Below are positions 7,696 through 15,995 of a DNA stretch of 64,000 nt, one piece after another. Source of the stretch: Phenylobacterium conjunctum (GTDB taxonomy: Bacteria; Pseudomonadota; Alphaproteobacteria; Caulobacterales; Caulobacteraceae); the NCBI RefSeq assembly GCF_042679085.1, contig NZ_JBHTLQ010000001.1, forward strand, positions 1 through 64,000. The letters run 5' to 3'. Both the position numbers and the translations under genes were made by a program. Position 1 is the stretch's first letter. Every line of letters begins with the position of its first letter. Below the pieces are notes generated by a model. It was not told the DNA's origin. It made no database searches and saw only the letters and a program-made list of their open reading frames with translations.

Positions 7696-8804
7696 TAGAG
7701 GCCGTTAAATGCCTCAGCGCCAAGTCGCAGACGGGCCTTGACGCTCTCTTCGTCTGCCGTCGCCCGCACCCATGCCTTTCGGAAATTCTGGTCGGCTAGC
7801 AGTAAGTCATAGGCGGCCGAGACGGCGTCTGGCGCGGGGGGAGGTCCCTTAGTCAGGCGCGCAGCAAGCCCTGTCATCACGCCATCAAATACCGCTGCAT
7901 TGAATGTGCGTGCGGGGCGAAATGCCCGACCGTTGAGCGCAATGTCAATTAAGTTAGTTGTATCTATGAACAAGGACATCAGAGACTTGATGTGATTGTC
8001 TGAATGTTTATTTGCCTTTGCCGTATACTCATTCAGAAAGGTTGCCATGGGTCTTGTGTACGTTGAGGCGGATTCGTGCATGGCAAAAAAACGCACTATG
8101 AGCTCTTGATCTTTAGCTCGCTTGTTTTCGGGAGATCCGAATATCCTGCGCCAGGCTTCAGATTTATTCAATTCTCTTACGGCTGAATTGAAGGGGCCGC
8201 TGGTAATGCAGTTGCGGATCTCTTGTGGTGAAAGGCGAATGCCGCCAGAATTAATTCTCTCAAAGACGAAATAAATGCTGTCCAATACGTCTGCAGGCTC
8301 ATCTTGCTGAAAGATGGTGGCGTGTATAATTGCGTCGTCAATCTTGAGTTGGTCTGAAGGATCTAAATCTTTGTAAGATTTCTCGTTCCAAGGCTCCCGA
8401 ATGCCAAGCAAACGAAACTTTCGCTCTCCGAAAGTACCATCATGAAAAGCTACAAGTGACCTTAGTCTCTGCTGACCGTCTATCACAAGATGCTTATTCG
8501 TACCTAATTCCTTGTAGAGAAATATTCCCGGAACAGGAAGGCCCATTAGTAGAGATTCGATGAACTTGGAGGCGTGCCTCTGAGACCATACGAACCGGCG
8601 TTGAAACTCCGGCACGGTGAAGGAGCCAGATTTCATACGCCGAATTAGGACTTCCACTGAATAGTCAGCGCCATAGCTGGTGATCGAGAACTTCCTAGTA
8701 TCTCCAGCATCTAGAAGCGCTTCGTCGTCAATGCCTTCGGCCAGGGCAATTTCGTACTCATCCTGTGAGCCGACTTGGTCGTCAGATGTATCTTCCGCTT
8801 CCAT
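7695..8804 (-). CDS. DUF262 (GmrS-N-like) protein, partner of HEPN gene
   Basis: A 369-residue protein with an acidic N-terminus (about 1-35) followed by the DUF262 fold. The QRRFVW motif is at about 68-73 and the diagnostic DGQQR at 109-113. DUF262 is the N-terminal, ParB/Srx-like nucleotide-handling domain of type IV restriction enzymes such as GmrSD, but this protein lacks the C-terminal HNH (DUF1524) nuclease. I start at the ATG at 8804 because AGGGA lies six bases before it; ATGs at 8810 and 8843 have poorer spacing. The missing nuclease domain and the coupled HEPN gene suggest a split effector system. Confidence 0.8.
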   Translation of the reverse strand: MEAEDTSDDQVGSQDEYEIALAEGIDDEALLDAGDTRKFSITSYGADYSVEVLIRRMKSGSFTVPEFQRRFVWSQRHASKFIESLLMGLPVPGIFLYKELGTNKHLVIDGQQRLRSLVAFHDGTFGERKFRLLGIREPWNEKSYKDLDPSDQLKIDDAIIHATIFQQDEPADVLDSIYFVFERINSGGIRLSPQEIRNCITSGPFNSAVRELNKSEAWRRIFGSPENKRAKDQELIVRFFAMHESASTYTRPMATFLNEYTAKANKHSDNHIKSLMSLFIDTTNLIDIALNGRAFRPARTFNAAVFDGVMTGLAARLTKGPPPAPDAVSAAYDLLLADQNFRKAWVRATADEESVKARLRLGAEAFNGL

Positions 8805-8964
8805 TCTCATTCCCTGGCGCGCGCCGCAGCGATTGCTACCCAACCTTGTATGGCAACATTCCCAGTGCTGCTAGGTGGCCGATGCTTGAGCCACGTGCCA
8901 AGTCGCTGTCATTTTTGACAAGCCGCCGAAGTCCTAAGCGTATGACTGCTAATGGCTCAGCCAA

Positions 8965-9008
8965 GCTCCCCCTCAGGCGCTTCGCGCCAGCTCCCCCAGA
9001 GGGGGAGC
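8965..9008. repeat. Palindromic element with nested hairpin
   Basis: GCTCCCCCT (8965-8973) pairs with AGGGGGAGC (9000-9008). Between them lies a second hairpin, GGCGC/GCGCC around TTC (8976-8988). It has the look of a REP-type element. It lies upstream of the DUF262 gene and 13 bp beyond the thioesterase stop, at one end of the AT-rich island. Confidence 0.7.
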
Positions 9009-9020
9009 AACTGCCGGTGG

Positions 9021-9470
9021 CTAGTCGGCTACCGCCGGCGCCTCCACCAACCACCGCCCCAACGCCTCCTTGAGCGCCTCCGACAGCGGGCTCGACCCTT
9101 CGGCGCTGGCCTGGACGAAGGTCGTGGTGCAGACGCCGACGCAGGCGTCGCCCTGGAACAGGGCCTGGGCGAGGTCGTAGCTGGCCTTGCCGATGCGCAG
9201 GATTCCGGTGCGGACCACGGGCTCCGGGCCCGCATAGAAGACCTCGGCCAGGTAGGTGACGCGGCTGTCGGCGGTGACGATGCGGGAGATCTCGGCCGCC
9301 GGAACGGCTGCGAACACCTCGCGGGAGAAGCGGGATCGGGCTTCATCGTAATAGCCGGCGATGGCGATGTTGTTCACGTGGCCCAGGCGGTCCTCGTCGG
9401 AATAGCGCGGCTGGAGCGTGAAGGTGTGGGGGTAGCGGTGGGCGTCTGCGCGCCAGGCGGGGGGCTTCAT
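9021..9470 (-). CDS. Hot-dog acyl-CoA thioesterase
   Basis: A 149-residue single hot-dog-fold protein of the 4-hydroxybenzoyl-CoA/YbgC thioesterase type, which hydrolyses acyl-CoA esters in the cytosol. The active-site stretch DEDRLGHVNN (about 25-34) supplies the Asp, His and Asn that are typical. The start at 9470 gives the normal family length; a longer reading frame upstream is rich in Arg/Pro and not conserved-looking. It stands alone, between the AT-rich island and the divergent FIST gene. The substrate is unknown. Confidence 0.82.
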   Translation of the reverse strand: MKPPAWRADAHRYPHTFTLQPRYSDEDRLGHVNNIAIAGYYDEARSRFSREVFAAVPAAEISRIVTADSRVTYLAEVFYAGPEPVVRTGILRIGKASYDLAQALFQGDACVGVCTTTFVQASAEGSSPLSEALKEALGRWLVEAPAVAD

Positions 9471-9773
9471 CTTGCGGCGGGGTCTCGGCGGTGGCGGGGC
9501 GTGGGCAGTCTTAAGCGCCGGGCGGGGCAGGGGGAAACCGTGACGTGGCGGCGCCCTTGTCCGCGTCCCTTTCGGCCCAGGGGAGTTGAGCGTTGTCCGT
9601 AGAGTTAATCTGCGTTGAATCAAGTTGTACTCAGAATGCGCGCAGCAAATTGTCGCGCAATAGTCTTGGTGAATAAGTCCTTAATCTGGGGAATCTGAAA
9701 CGCACGTTTAATCCTGTCCTGTTAATCGGCTCGCGAACATTGATTGCATTCCGATTGAGCGGGTATCCATCGC
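9471..9773. promoter_or_regulatory. Divergent upstream region with several TTAA boxes
   Basis: This 303-bp gap separates the thioesterase and FIST starts and has no gene. From about 9600 it is AT-richer and contains TTAA at 9605, 9681, 9708 and 9722. The first forms TTAA-N7-TGAA (9605-9619), one base away from the TTAA-N7-TTAA box bound by the cell-cycle regulator CtrA in Caulobacterales. The pair at 9708 and 9722 has a 10-bp spacer, so it is not canonical. CtrA control is a hypothesis. Confidence 0.35.
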
Positions 9774-10931
9774 ATGAAGACGTGGGCTCTTGAGTGGCGC
9801 GGCGCGGACCAGGCCTTCACCTGTGCGCAGGACGGGTGCGCCGAGGCGGACCTGGTGCTGTTCTTCGGGGCGCGGGGCATCCTGGCGCGGCCCTCGGCCT
9901 TTGAGACCCTGCGCGCGGCCTGCCCGTCGGCCCTGATCGTCGGCTGCACCACCGGGACCATCATCGCCGGCGACGCCATCGAGGATGATGGGGCGAGCGC
10001 CGTCGCCGTGAAGCTGGAGCGGTCGCAGGTGCGCCTGGCCAGTGTCGAGATCGCCGGCAAGACCAGCGAGGCGGTGGGCGCCGAGCTCGCCCGGATGCTG
10101 ACCGACGCCTCGCCGGCCGGCGACGGGCGCCTGGCCGCGGTGCTGATCATCTCCGACGGGCTGAACGTCAACGGCAGCGCCCTGGTGGGCGGCCTGCAGG
10201 CCGGGGTGGGCGCGGGCGTGGCGATCGGCGGCGGCCTGGCCGCCGACGGCGCGGCCTTCGAGAAGACCCTGGTGGCCGCCAACGGCCAGCCGCGCGAGAA
10301 CCTGGTGGCCGCCATCGGCTTCTATGGCGACGGGCTGGAGGCGCGGATGGGCGTCGCCCACGGCTGGGAGCGGTTCGGCCCGCCGCGCCGGATCACCAAG
10401 GCCGCCGGCGCCGTGCTGTTCGAGATGGACGGCAAACCGGCCCTGGACCTCTATGAAAAGTACCTGGGCGACGAGGCGGCGCAGCTGCCGGCCTCGGCCC
10501 TGCTCTATCCGCTGCTGATCTCCAACCCCGCCGACGAGAGCGACCAGGTGGTGCGCACCATCCTGGCGGTGGATCACGAGGCGCGGACCATGACCTTCGC
10601 CGGCGACATGCCCGAGGGCTGGACCGCCAAGCTGATGCGCGGCGCCGCCGACAGCCTGACCCAGGGGGCGCTCGACGCCGCCGACATGGTGCGGGCCGAG
10701 GCGGCCGACGCCTCCGAGACCCTGGCCCTGCTGGTCAGCTGCGTGGGCCGCCGCCTGGCCATGGGCCAGCGGACCGGGGACGAGGTCGAGGCGGTCAGCG
10801 AAGTGCTGGGCCCGGCCGCGCGCCGCATCGGCTTCTATTCCTATGGCGAGGTCGTGACCCCTGGGGTGGCGGGCCATTGCGGCCTGCACAACCAGACCAT
10901 GACGCTGATGACCCTGCGCGAGGCGGCCTGA
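9774..10931 (+). CDS. FIST-domain sensory protein
   Basis: A 385-residue cytosolic protein made of FIST_N (roughly 20-205) and FIST_C (roughly 220-365). The visible FIST features are the GCTTGTIIAGD stretch near 61-71, the Gly-rich GVGAGVAIGGG segment near 140-150, and a C-terminal SCVGRR motif close to position 325. FIST domains are thought to bind small ligands such as amino acids and feed signalling proteins. Here the domain is a stand-alone protein, first in a run with a small helical protein and a GGDEF/EAL enzyme (gaps of 19 and 6 bp), so it probably regulates that enzyme. Confidence 0.88.
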   Translation: MKTWALEWRGADQAFTCAQDGCAEADLVLFFGARGILARPSAFETLRAACPSALIVGCTTGTIIAGDAIEDDGASAVAVKLERSQVRLASVEIAGKTSEAVGAELARMLTDASPAGDGRLAAVLIISDGLNVNGSALVGGLQAGVGAGVAIGGGLAADGAAFEKTLVAANGQPRENLVAAIGFYGDGLEARMGVAHGWERFGPPRRITKAAGAVLFEMDGKPALDLYEKYLGDEAAQLPASALLYPLLISNPADESDQVVRTILAVDHEARTMTFAGDMPEGWTAKLMRGAADSLTQGALDAADMVRAEAADASETLALLVSCVGRRLAMGQRTGDEVEAVSEVLGPAARRIGFYSYGEVVTPGVAGHCGLHNQTMTLMTLREAA

Positions 10932-10950
10932 GGCCTCGCCTGTGTGAACC

Positions 10951-11208
10951 ATGTCAGACGCATTCACCAGCACCCTGCGGCGACAGATCGCCCGGGCCAC
11001 CGGCCCGGACGGGACGCTTGATGTCGAGCGGCTGCTGCAGGCGGTCAACGAGTCCTATCTCGAACACGCCCGCGATGTCCGCCGCATGACCCGGGCCAAC
11101 GCCCTGATGGTGGAGGAGCTGCAGGAGATGATGCAGCTGCTGCAGACCGCCGCCGAAGACCGCAACCCCCTGGCCGCGGCGCCGACGCCGCTGGCCCGCG
11201 CCGGATAG
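10951..11208 (+). CDS. Small helical protein between FIST and GGDEF/EAL genes
   Basis: An 85-residue protein predicted by eye to be almost entirely alpha-helical, with heptad-like leucine/methionine spacing from about 20 to 70 and an Ala/Pro-rich tail. It has no signal peptide or membrane helix. I do not recognise a family. Its place between a FIST sensor and a cyclic-di-GMP enzyme, with tiny gaps on both sides, suggests a linker or adaptor between the two, which is inference. Confidence 0.7.
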   Translation: MSDAFTSTLRRQIARATGPDGTLDVERLLQAVNESYLEHARDVRRMTRANALMVEELQEMMQLLQTAAEDRNPLAAAPTPLARAG

Positions 11209-11214
11209 TCCGCC

Positions 11215-13014
11215 ATGACGCTCGCCCCCGCCGACCGCACCACCAAGGGCCGCGGCCTGAACAGCATTCCGGTGCGTTTCGCCCTGATGGCCGGCGGCCT
11301 GACCGGGGCCGGGGCCTTCGCCGCCGACTTCGCCCTGCATGGGGCGGAGCGGATGGAGCCGTTCACCCTGGCCCAGATCGCCCTGGCCCCGGCCGGCCTG
11401 TCGGCCCTGATCACCTACCTGGCGGCCAACCGCCTGGCCGGGGCGATCCGCGCCCTGCGCGCCAGCACCGACGCCATCGTGGCCGGGGAGTTCGACACCC
11501 CCGTGGACGTCGACTGCGCCTGCGAGGTCGGCGGCCTGGCCGACAGTTTCCGGGCCATGCAGCAGCGCCTGAACGGCAACCTCCTGCGTATGAACCTGGT
11601 GGCCTATACCGACGTGGTCACCGGCCTGCCCAACCGGGCGGTGGTCAGCCACGTGCTCGGCCTGATCAATGACAAGCGCGGTGTCGCCTCCTGCCGCGGC
11701 GCCCTGCTGTTCATCGACCTGGACGGCTTCAAGCGGGTCAACGACACCCTGGGCCACGAGGCCGGGGACGAGCTGCTGCGCCAGGCCAGCGACCGCATCG
11801 CCACCCTGGGGCTGGGCTCCGCCCCCGGAGAGTTGGAAAGCTGCGTCAACCAGCTGGGCGAGCTGCGCCAGGCCTGTCCGACCCGCCCGGTGCTCGCCCG
11901 CTTCGCCGGCGATGAGTTCGTCATCGTCCTGCCGCAACAGGACGGCGCCCAGGAGGTGCAGGACACCGCTGATCGGATCCTGGCGGCCCTGCGCCAGCCG
12001 TTCCAGATCGCCGGCTCCGAGGTGGCGATCAGCGCCAGCATCGGCGTCGCGCGCTTCCCCCTCGACACCGCCAAGGCCGACGAGCTGCTCAGCTTCGCCG
12101 ACATCGCGATGTACGACGCCAAGCAGTCGGGCAAGGACCGCTGCCGGTTCTTCGACGCCTCGCTGTGGGACGCGCTGGTTGAGCGCACCCGGCTGGAGAA
12201 CGATCTGCGCGGCGCCGTGGAGCGCGACGAGCTGGTGCTGCACTTCCAGCCCAAGCTCAGCGCCCGGACCATGGGGTTGAGGGGCGTGGAGGCCCTGGCC
12301 CGCTGGCGGCATCCCGACCTGGGCGACATCCCGCCCGACACCTTCGTCAAGATCGCCGAACAGGCCGGCTTCGGCATCGCCCTGGACAGCTCGATCCTGC
12401 GGCTCGCCGTCCAGCGCATCCGCGCCTGGATGGACCAGGGCGTGAAGCGCCGCATCGCGGTCAACATCTCCGCGCCCCAGTTCATGCGCCCGGAGTTTGT
12501 CGGCGAGGTGCTGAGCCTGTTGGACGCGCACGGCGTCGATCCCGAGCTCCTGGAGCTGGAGGTCACCGAGCGCATCGTCATGGCCGACTTCGCCGAGGCC
12601 CGTCGCCGAATGGACGACCTGCAGACAGCGGGGGTGCGGATCTCCATCGACGACTTCGGGACCGGCTATTCCAACCTGTCCCAGCTGTCGCAGCTGTCCT
12701 TCGACATGCTCAAGATCGACAAGAGCCTGGTGGACGGCATCGGCGCCAGCGCCAAGTCCGAGGCCATCCTGACCGCGGTGATCCAGATGGCGCACGCCCT
12801 GGGCCACACCGTCGTCGCCGAGGGCGTCGAACTGGCCGAGCAGCACGCCTTCCTGCAGCAGCTGGGCTGCGACGAGGTGCAGGGCTATCTGTTCAGCCAC
12901 CCCTTGCCCGAGGCCGAACTGGAGGCCTGGGAAGCCCAGCGCGGCCGCGTCGGCGCTGTCGGCCTGCTCGAAGGCCTGTCGGCCCGGCTGAGCCTGGTGG
13001 CCAAGGCGGGCTGA
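11215..13014 (+). CDS. Membrane GGDEF/EAL cyclic-di-GMP enzyme
   Basis: A 599-residue protein with two N-terminal membrane helices (about 22-44 and 52-74), a HAMP-like helix pair (75-125), a GGDEF domain (about 128-325) and an EAL domain (about 335-585). The GGDEF active-site loop reads AGDEF (about 229-233), so cyclase activity is uncertain; the domain also has an insertion of about 25 residues before that loop. The EAL side looks intact: EAL near 358, the conserved Glu in LEVTE, DDFGTGYS, KIDK and AEGVE. The most likely net activity is phosphodiesterase. It is last in the FIST operon and ends 1 bp from the convergent lysA stop. Confidence 0.92.
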   Translation: MTLAPADRTTKGRGLNSIPVRFALMAGGLTGAGAFAADFALHGAERMEPFTLAQIALAPAGLSALITYLAANRLAGAIRALRASTDAIVAGEFDTPVDVDCACEVGGLADSFRAMQQRLNGNLLRMNLVAYTDVVTGLPNRAVVSHVLGLINDKRGVASCRGALLFIDLDGFKRVNDTLGHEAGDELLRQASDRIATLGLGSAPGELESCVNQLGELRQACPTRPVLARFAGDEFVIVLPQQDGAQEVQDTADRILAALRQPFQIAGSEVAISASIGVARFPLDTAKADELLSFADIAMYDAKQSGKDRCRFFDASLWDALVERTRLENDLRGAVERDELVLHFQPKLSARTMGLRGVEALARWRHPDLGDIPPDTFVKIAEQAGFGIALDSSILRLAVQRIRAWMDQGVKRRIAVNISAPQFMRPEFVGEVLSLLDAHGVDPELLELEVTERIVMADFAEARRRMDDLQTAGVRISIDDFGTGYSNLSQLSQLSFDMLKIDKSLVDGIGASAKSEAILTAVIQMAHALGHTVVAEGVELAEQHAFLQQLGCDEVQGYLFSHPLPEAELEAWEAQRGRVGAVGLLEGLSARLSLVAKAG

Positions 13015-13015
13015 G

Positions 13016-14299
13016 CTACAGCCAGTCCGGGGTGCGCTCGCGGTTCAGCATGTCCTCATAGGTCGGCCGCGGACGGATGACCGACCAGCGGTCGCCCTTG
13101 ACCAGGACCTCAGGGACCAGGAGGCGGCTGTTGTACTCGCTGGACATCACCGCGCCGTAGGCGCCGGCGCTCATGAAGGCGACCAGGTCGCCCGGGGCCA
13201 GCGGCGGCAGGGCGCGGTCGCGGGTGAAGGTGTCGCCGGTCTCGCAGATCGGGCCGACCACGTCGTAGGTGACGGCCTCGCCGGCCCGGGGGCTCAAGGC
13301 CTGGATCTCGTGATAGGCGTCGTACATGGCCGGGCGGATCAGGTCGTTCATGGCCGCGTCGATGACGCAGAACTTCCGCCCCTCGGGCCGCTCGTGGATG
13401 TGCAGGACTTCCGCGACCAGGACGCCGGCGTTGGCGCAAATCATCCGGCCAGGCTCGAAGGAATAGGCCACGTCCAGCCCGCCCATGGTCGAGGCGATCA
13501 TCCGGGCGTAGTCGGCGGGTGAGGGCGGGGGCGGCTGGTTGAAATAGGGCACGCCCAGCCCGCCGCCGAGATCCAGGCGCTCGACGGAGAGGCCCTCGGC
13601 GCGCAGCCGCTGGACCAGGCCCTTCATCTTGGCGAAGGCCTCGGCCATGGGGGCCAGGTCGCTGATCTGGCTGCCGATATGGCAGGTGACGCCCACGGGC
13701 TTCAGGCCGGCGTTGTTGGCGGCCTGGGCATAGAGCCGCTCGGCCTCGGAGAAGGAGACGCCGAACTTGTTGTCCGCCTTGCCGGTGGCGATCTTGGCGT
13801 GGCCGCCGGCCGAGACGTCCGGATTGACGCGGATGGCGATGGTCGCGCGGGTCCCCAGGGATTGGGCGACCTGCGAGGCCAGGTGCATCTCCGGCTCGCT
13901 CTCGACATTGATCTCGGAGACGCCGCTCCGGATCGCAAAGGCCAGCTCATCGGCGGTCTTGCCGACGCCGGAGAAGACGATGCGCTCGCCCGGAACGCCG
14001 GCGGCGAGCGCGCGGCGGATCTCGCCCTCGGAGACGGTGTCTGCGCCCGCGCCCAGCTGGGCCAGGGTCTTCAGCACCGCCACATTGGAGTTGGCCTTGA
14101 CCGCAAAGGCGATCAGCGGGTCGCCGCCGTGCTCACCGCGGATGCCCTCGGCCACCAGGGCGTCGCGCAGCACGGTGTAGTGCCGCTCAAGGGTGGCGGA
14201 GGAATAGACATAGACCGGCGTGCCGACCTCTTGGGCGATGGCGGCGAGGGAGACGTCCTCGCACCACAGCGCGCCGTCGCGCAGTTCGAAGTGGTTCAT
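13016..14299 (-). CDS. lysA: Diaminopimelate decarboxylase
   Basis: A 427-residue PLP enzyme that converts meso-diaminopimelate to L-lysine, the last step of lysine synthesis. The PLP lysine is Lys68 in AFAVKANSN, and C-terminal motifs GPICETGD and GAYGAVMSSEYNSR complete the two-chain active site. Length is normal. It is the last gene of argH-lptM-lysA, with a four-base ATGA overlap with lptM, so translation is coupled. Confidence 0.95.
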   Translation of the reverse strand: MNHFELRDGALWCEDVSLAAIAQEVGTPVYVYSSATLERHYTVLRDALVAEGIRGEHGGDPLIAFAVKANSNVAVLKTLAQLGAGADTVSEGEIRRALAAGVPGERIVFSGVGKTADELAFAIRSGVSEINVESEPEMHLASQVAQSLGTRATIAIRVNPDVSAGGHAKIATGKADNKFGVSFSEAERLYAQAANNAGLKPVGVTCHIGSQISDLAPMAEAFAKMKGLVQRLRAEGLSVERLDLGGGLGVPYFNQPPPPSPADYARMIASTMGGLDVAYSFEPGRMICANAGVLVAEVLHIHERPEGRKFCVIDAAMNDLIRPAMYDAYHEIQALSPRAGEAVTYDVVGPICETGDTFTRDRALPPLAPGDLVAFMSAGAYGAVMSSEYNSRLLVPEVLVKGDRWSVIRPRPTYEDMLNRERTPDWL

Positions 14300-14571
14300 C
14301 GCGGCGTGGCGTAGGGATCGGGCAGGACGCCCTGCGGCCCGGACGCGGTCGGATTGACCGTGCCCTCGATCGGCACGGTGCGCGAGGGCGAGGGATCGGA
14401 GTTGCGGTCGCGCGGGTCGACCGTGCGGACCGAGCGGGTCGGCTCCGGCCCGGCGTCGGCGCCGCCGCCGTGGCCGAACATCGGGCCGGGACGCTCCAGG
14501 GCGCCCAGCTTGCCGCAGGCCGACAGGCCGAGCGCCAGGATCAGCGTGATGGCGAGGTTGCGCGTGATCAT
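14296..14571 (-). CDS. lptM: Small lipoprotein, LptM-like
   Basis: A 91-residue protein with a lipoprotein signal: hydrophobic core about 7-16 and lipobox LSAC with Cys at about 19, followed by GKLGALERPGP. In proteobacteria a short lipoprotein of this type lies beside lysA and is called LptM (formerly YifL); it assists assembly of the LPS translocon LptD. The tail is Pro/Ser/Thr-rich and low in complexity. It overlaps both argH and lysA by four bases, so all three are made from one message. The name rests on lipobox plus gene order. Confidence 0.78.
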   Translation of the reverse strand: MITRNLAITLILALGLSACGKLGALERPGPMFGHGGGADAGPEPTRSVRTVDPRDRNSDPSPSRTVPIEGTVNPTASGPQGVLPDPYATPR

Positions 14572-15995
14572 TTCAGCATCTCCTTCCAGCGCGCCACCTG
14601 GGCGCGGACCTGTTCGGGCGAGGTTCCGCCATAGCTGCGGCGGCTGCCCGCCGAGGCCCTGGGGGTCAGGACGTCATAGACGTCTGCGGTGATTCCCTGG
14701 TTCAGGGCCTGCAGTTCGGAGAGCGGCAGGTCGGCGAGGTCGCAGCCCAGGGTCTCGGCCCGCTTCACCGCCGCGCCGGTCACGTGGTGGGCATCGCGGA
14801 ACGGCAGGTCCAGGGTGCGCACCAGCCAGTCGGCGAGGTCGGTGGCGGTGGAGAAGCCGGAGCCGGCGGCCTGGGCCATGCGCGCGGCCACGGGCTCCAG
14901 GTCGGCGACCATGCCGGCCATGGCGGCGAGGCTGAGCTCCAGGGCGTCGAAGGCCTCGAAGGTCGGGACCTTGTCCTCCTGCATGTCCTTTGAATAGGCG
15001 AGCGGCAGGCCCTTCATCACCACGGACAGCTGGGTGAAGGAGCCGAGCAGGCGGCCGACCTTGGCGCGCACCAGCTCGGCGGCGTCCGGGTTCTTCTTCT
15101 GCGGCATGATGGACGAGCCGGTGGTGAAGGCGTCGGTCAGCTTGATGAAGCCGAACTGCGGGGTCATCCAGACCACGATCTCTTCCGCCAGGCGCGAGAG
15201 GTGCGTGCCGCAGATGGTGGCGTCGGCCAGGGCCTCGAGCGCGAAGTCGCGGGCCGACACGCTGTCCAGCGAATTGGCGGTGGGGCGGTCGAAGCCCAGC
15301 GCGCGCGCCGTGGCCTCGCGGTCGATGGGGAAGGGCGAACCGGCGAGCGCCGCGGCGCCCAGGGGGCACTCGTTCATTCGCTTGGCGGCGTCGGCGAAGC
15401 GCGAGGCGTCGCGGCCGAACATTTCCACGTAGGCCATCAGGTGGTGGCCGAAGGTCACCGGCTGGGCCGGCTGCAGGTGGGTGAAGCCCGGCATCAGGGT
15501 CTCGGCGTGCGCCTCGGCCTTGGCCACCAGGGCGGCCTGCAGGCCACGCAGCTGGCCCTCGACCCGGCGACAGGCGTCGCGGACCCACAGACGGAAGTCG
15601 ACGGCGACCTGGTCATTGCGCGAGCGGGCGGTGTGCAGCCGCCCAGCGGCCGGCCCGATCAGCTCACGCAGCCGGGCCTCCACGTTCATATGGATGTCTT
15701 CGTACTCTTCCCGGAAGGGGAAGGTCCCGGCGGCCATCTCCGCCTCGATGTCGGCCAGGCCCTGCTGGATGGCGGCCTCGTCGGCGCTTGAAATGACGCC
15801 CTGCTTGCGCAACATCGCGGCGTGCGCGCGGGACCCGGCCAGGTCCTGGGCGGCCAGGCGGCGGTCAAAGCCGATGGAGACGTTGATCGCCTGCATCAAT
15901 TCCGCCGGTTTGGCCGTAAACCGGCCGCCCCACATGGCCTGGCCCTGGCCGTCGGCGGCGGACTGAACGGGCGTTTGCGAGGAGTCGTCGGACAT
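14568..15995 (-). CDS. argH: Argininosuccinate lyase
   Basis: A 475-residue enzyme of the fumarase/aspartase superfamily that splits argininosuccinate into arginine and fumarate. The superfamily signature GSSIMPQKKNPD is at 293-304 and the HTARSRNDQ motif at 121-129. A Ser/Gln-rich leader of about 20 residues precedes the conserved MWGGRF. It opens the minus-strand argH-lptM-lysA operon. Its ATG shares its last base position with the TTG start of the divergent tlpA gene, so the promoters of each must lie inside the other's coding region. Confidence 0.96.
   Translation of the reverse strand: MSDDSSQTPVQSAADGQGQAMWGGRFTAKPAELMQAINVSIGFDRRLAAQDLAGSRAHAAMLRKQGVISSADEAAIQQGLADIEAEMAAGTFPFREEYEDIHMNVEARLRELIGPAAGRLHTARSRNDQVAVDFRLWVRDACRRVEGQLRGLQAALVAKAEAHAETLMPGFTHLQPAQPVTFGHHLMAYVEMFGRDASRFADAAKRMNECPLGAAALAGSPFPIDREATARALGFDRPTANSLDSVSARDFALEALADATICGTHLSRLAEEIVVWMTPQFGFIKLTDAFTTGSSIMPQKKNPDAAELVRAKVGRLLGSFTQLSVVMKGLPLAYSKDMQEDKVPTFEAFDALELSLAAMAGMVADLEPVAARMAQAAGSGFSTATDLADWLVRTLDLPFRDAHHVTGAAVKRAETLGCDLADLPLSELQALNQGITADVYDVLTPRASAGSRRSYGGTSPEQVRAQVARWKEMLK

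Larger units (their letters stand above)
7205..8935. other. AT-richer island carrying the DUF262-HEPN pair
   Basis: Base composition changes sharply by eye here: the flanks are dense in G and C, whereas this stretch has many A/T runs and codons such as AAT, TTA and ATA that neighbouring genes avoid. It begins right after the 88-residue gene and ends near a palindromic repeat at 8965-9008. No integrase, transposase or tRNA flanks it, and I found no obvious direct repeats at the ends. The composition suggests horizontal acquisition, which is inference from reading and was not computed. Confidence 0.65.

Noticed and set aside
9708..9725. Canonical CtrA box from TTAA at 9708 and 9722
   Set aside because: The spacer is 10 bp rather than 7, so it does not match the consensus.
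10954..12900. A 648-codon frame opposite the GGDEF/EAL gene
   Set aside because: Composition is typical of an antisense shadow; the GGDEF/EAL reading has clear domains on the other strand.
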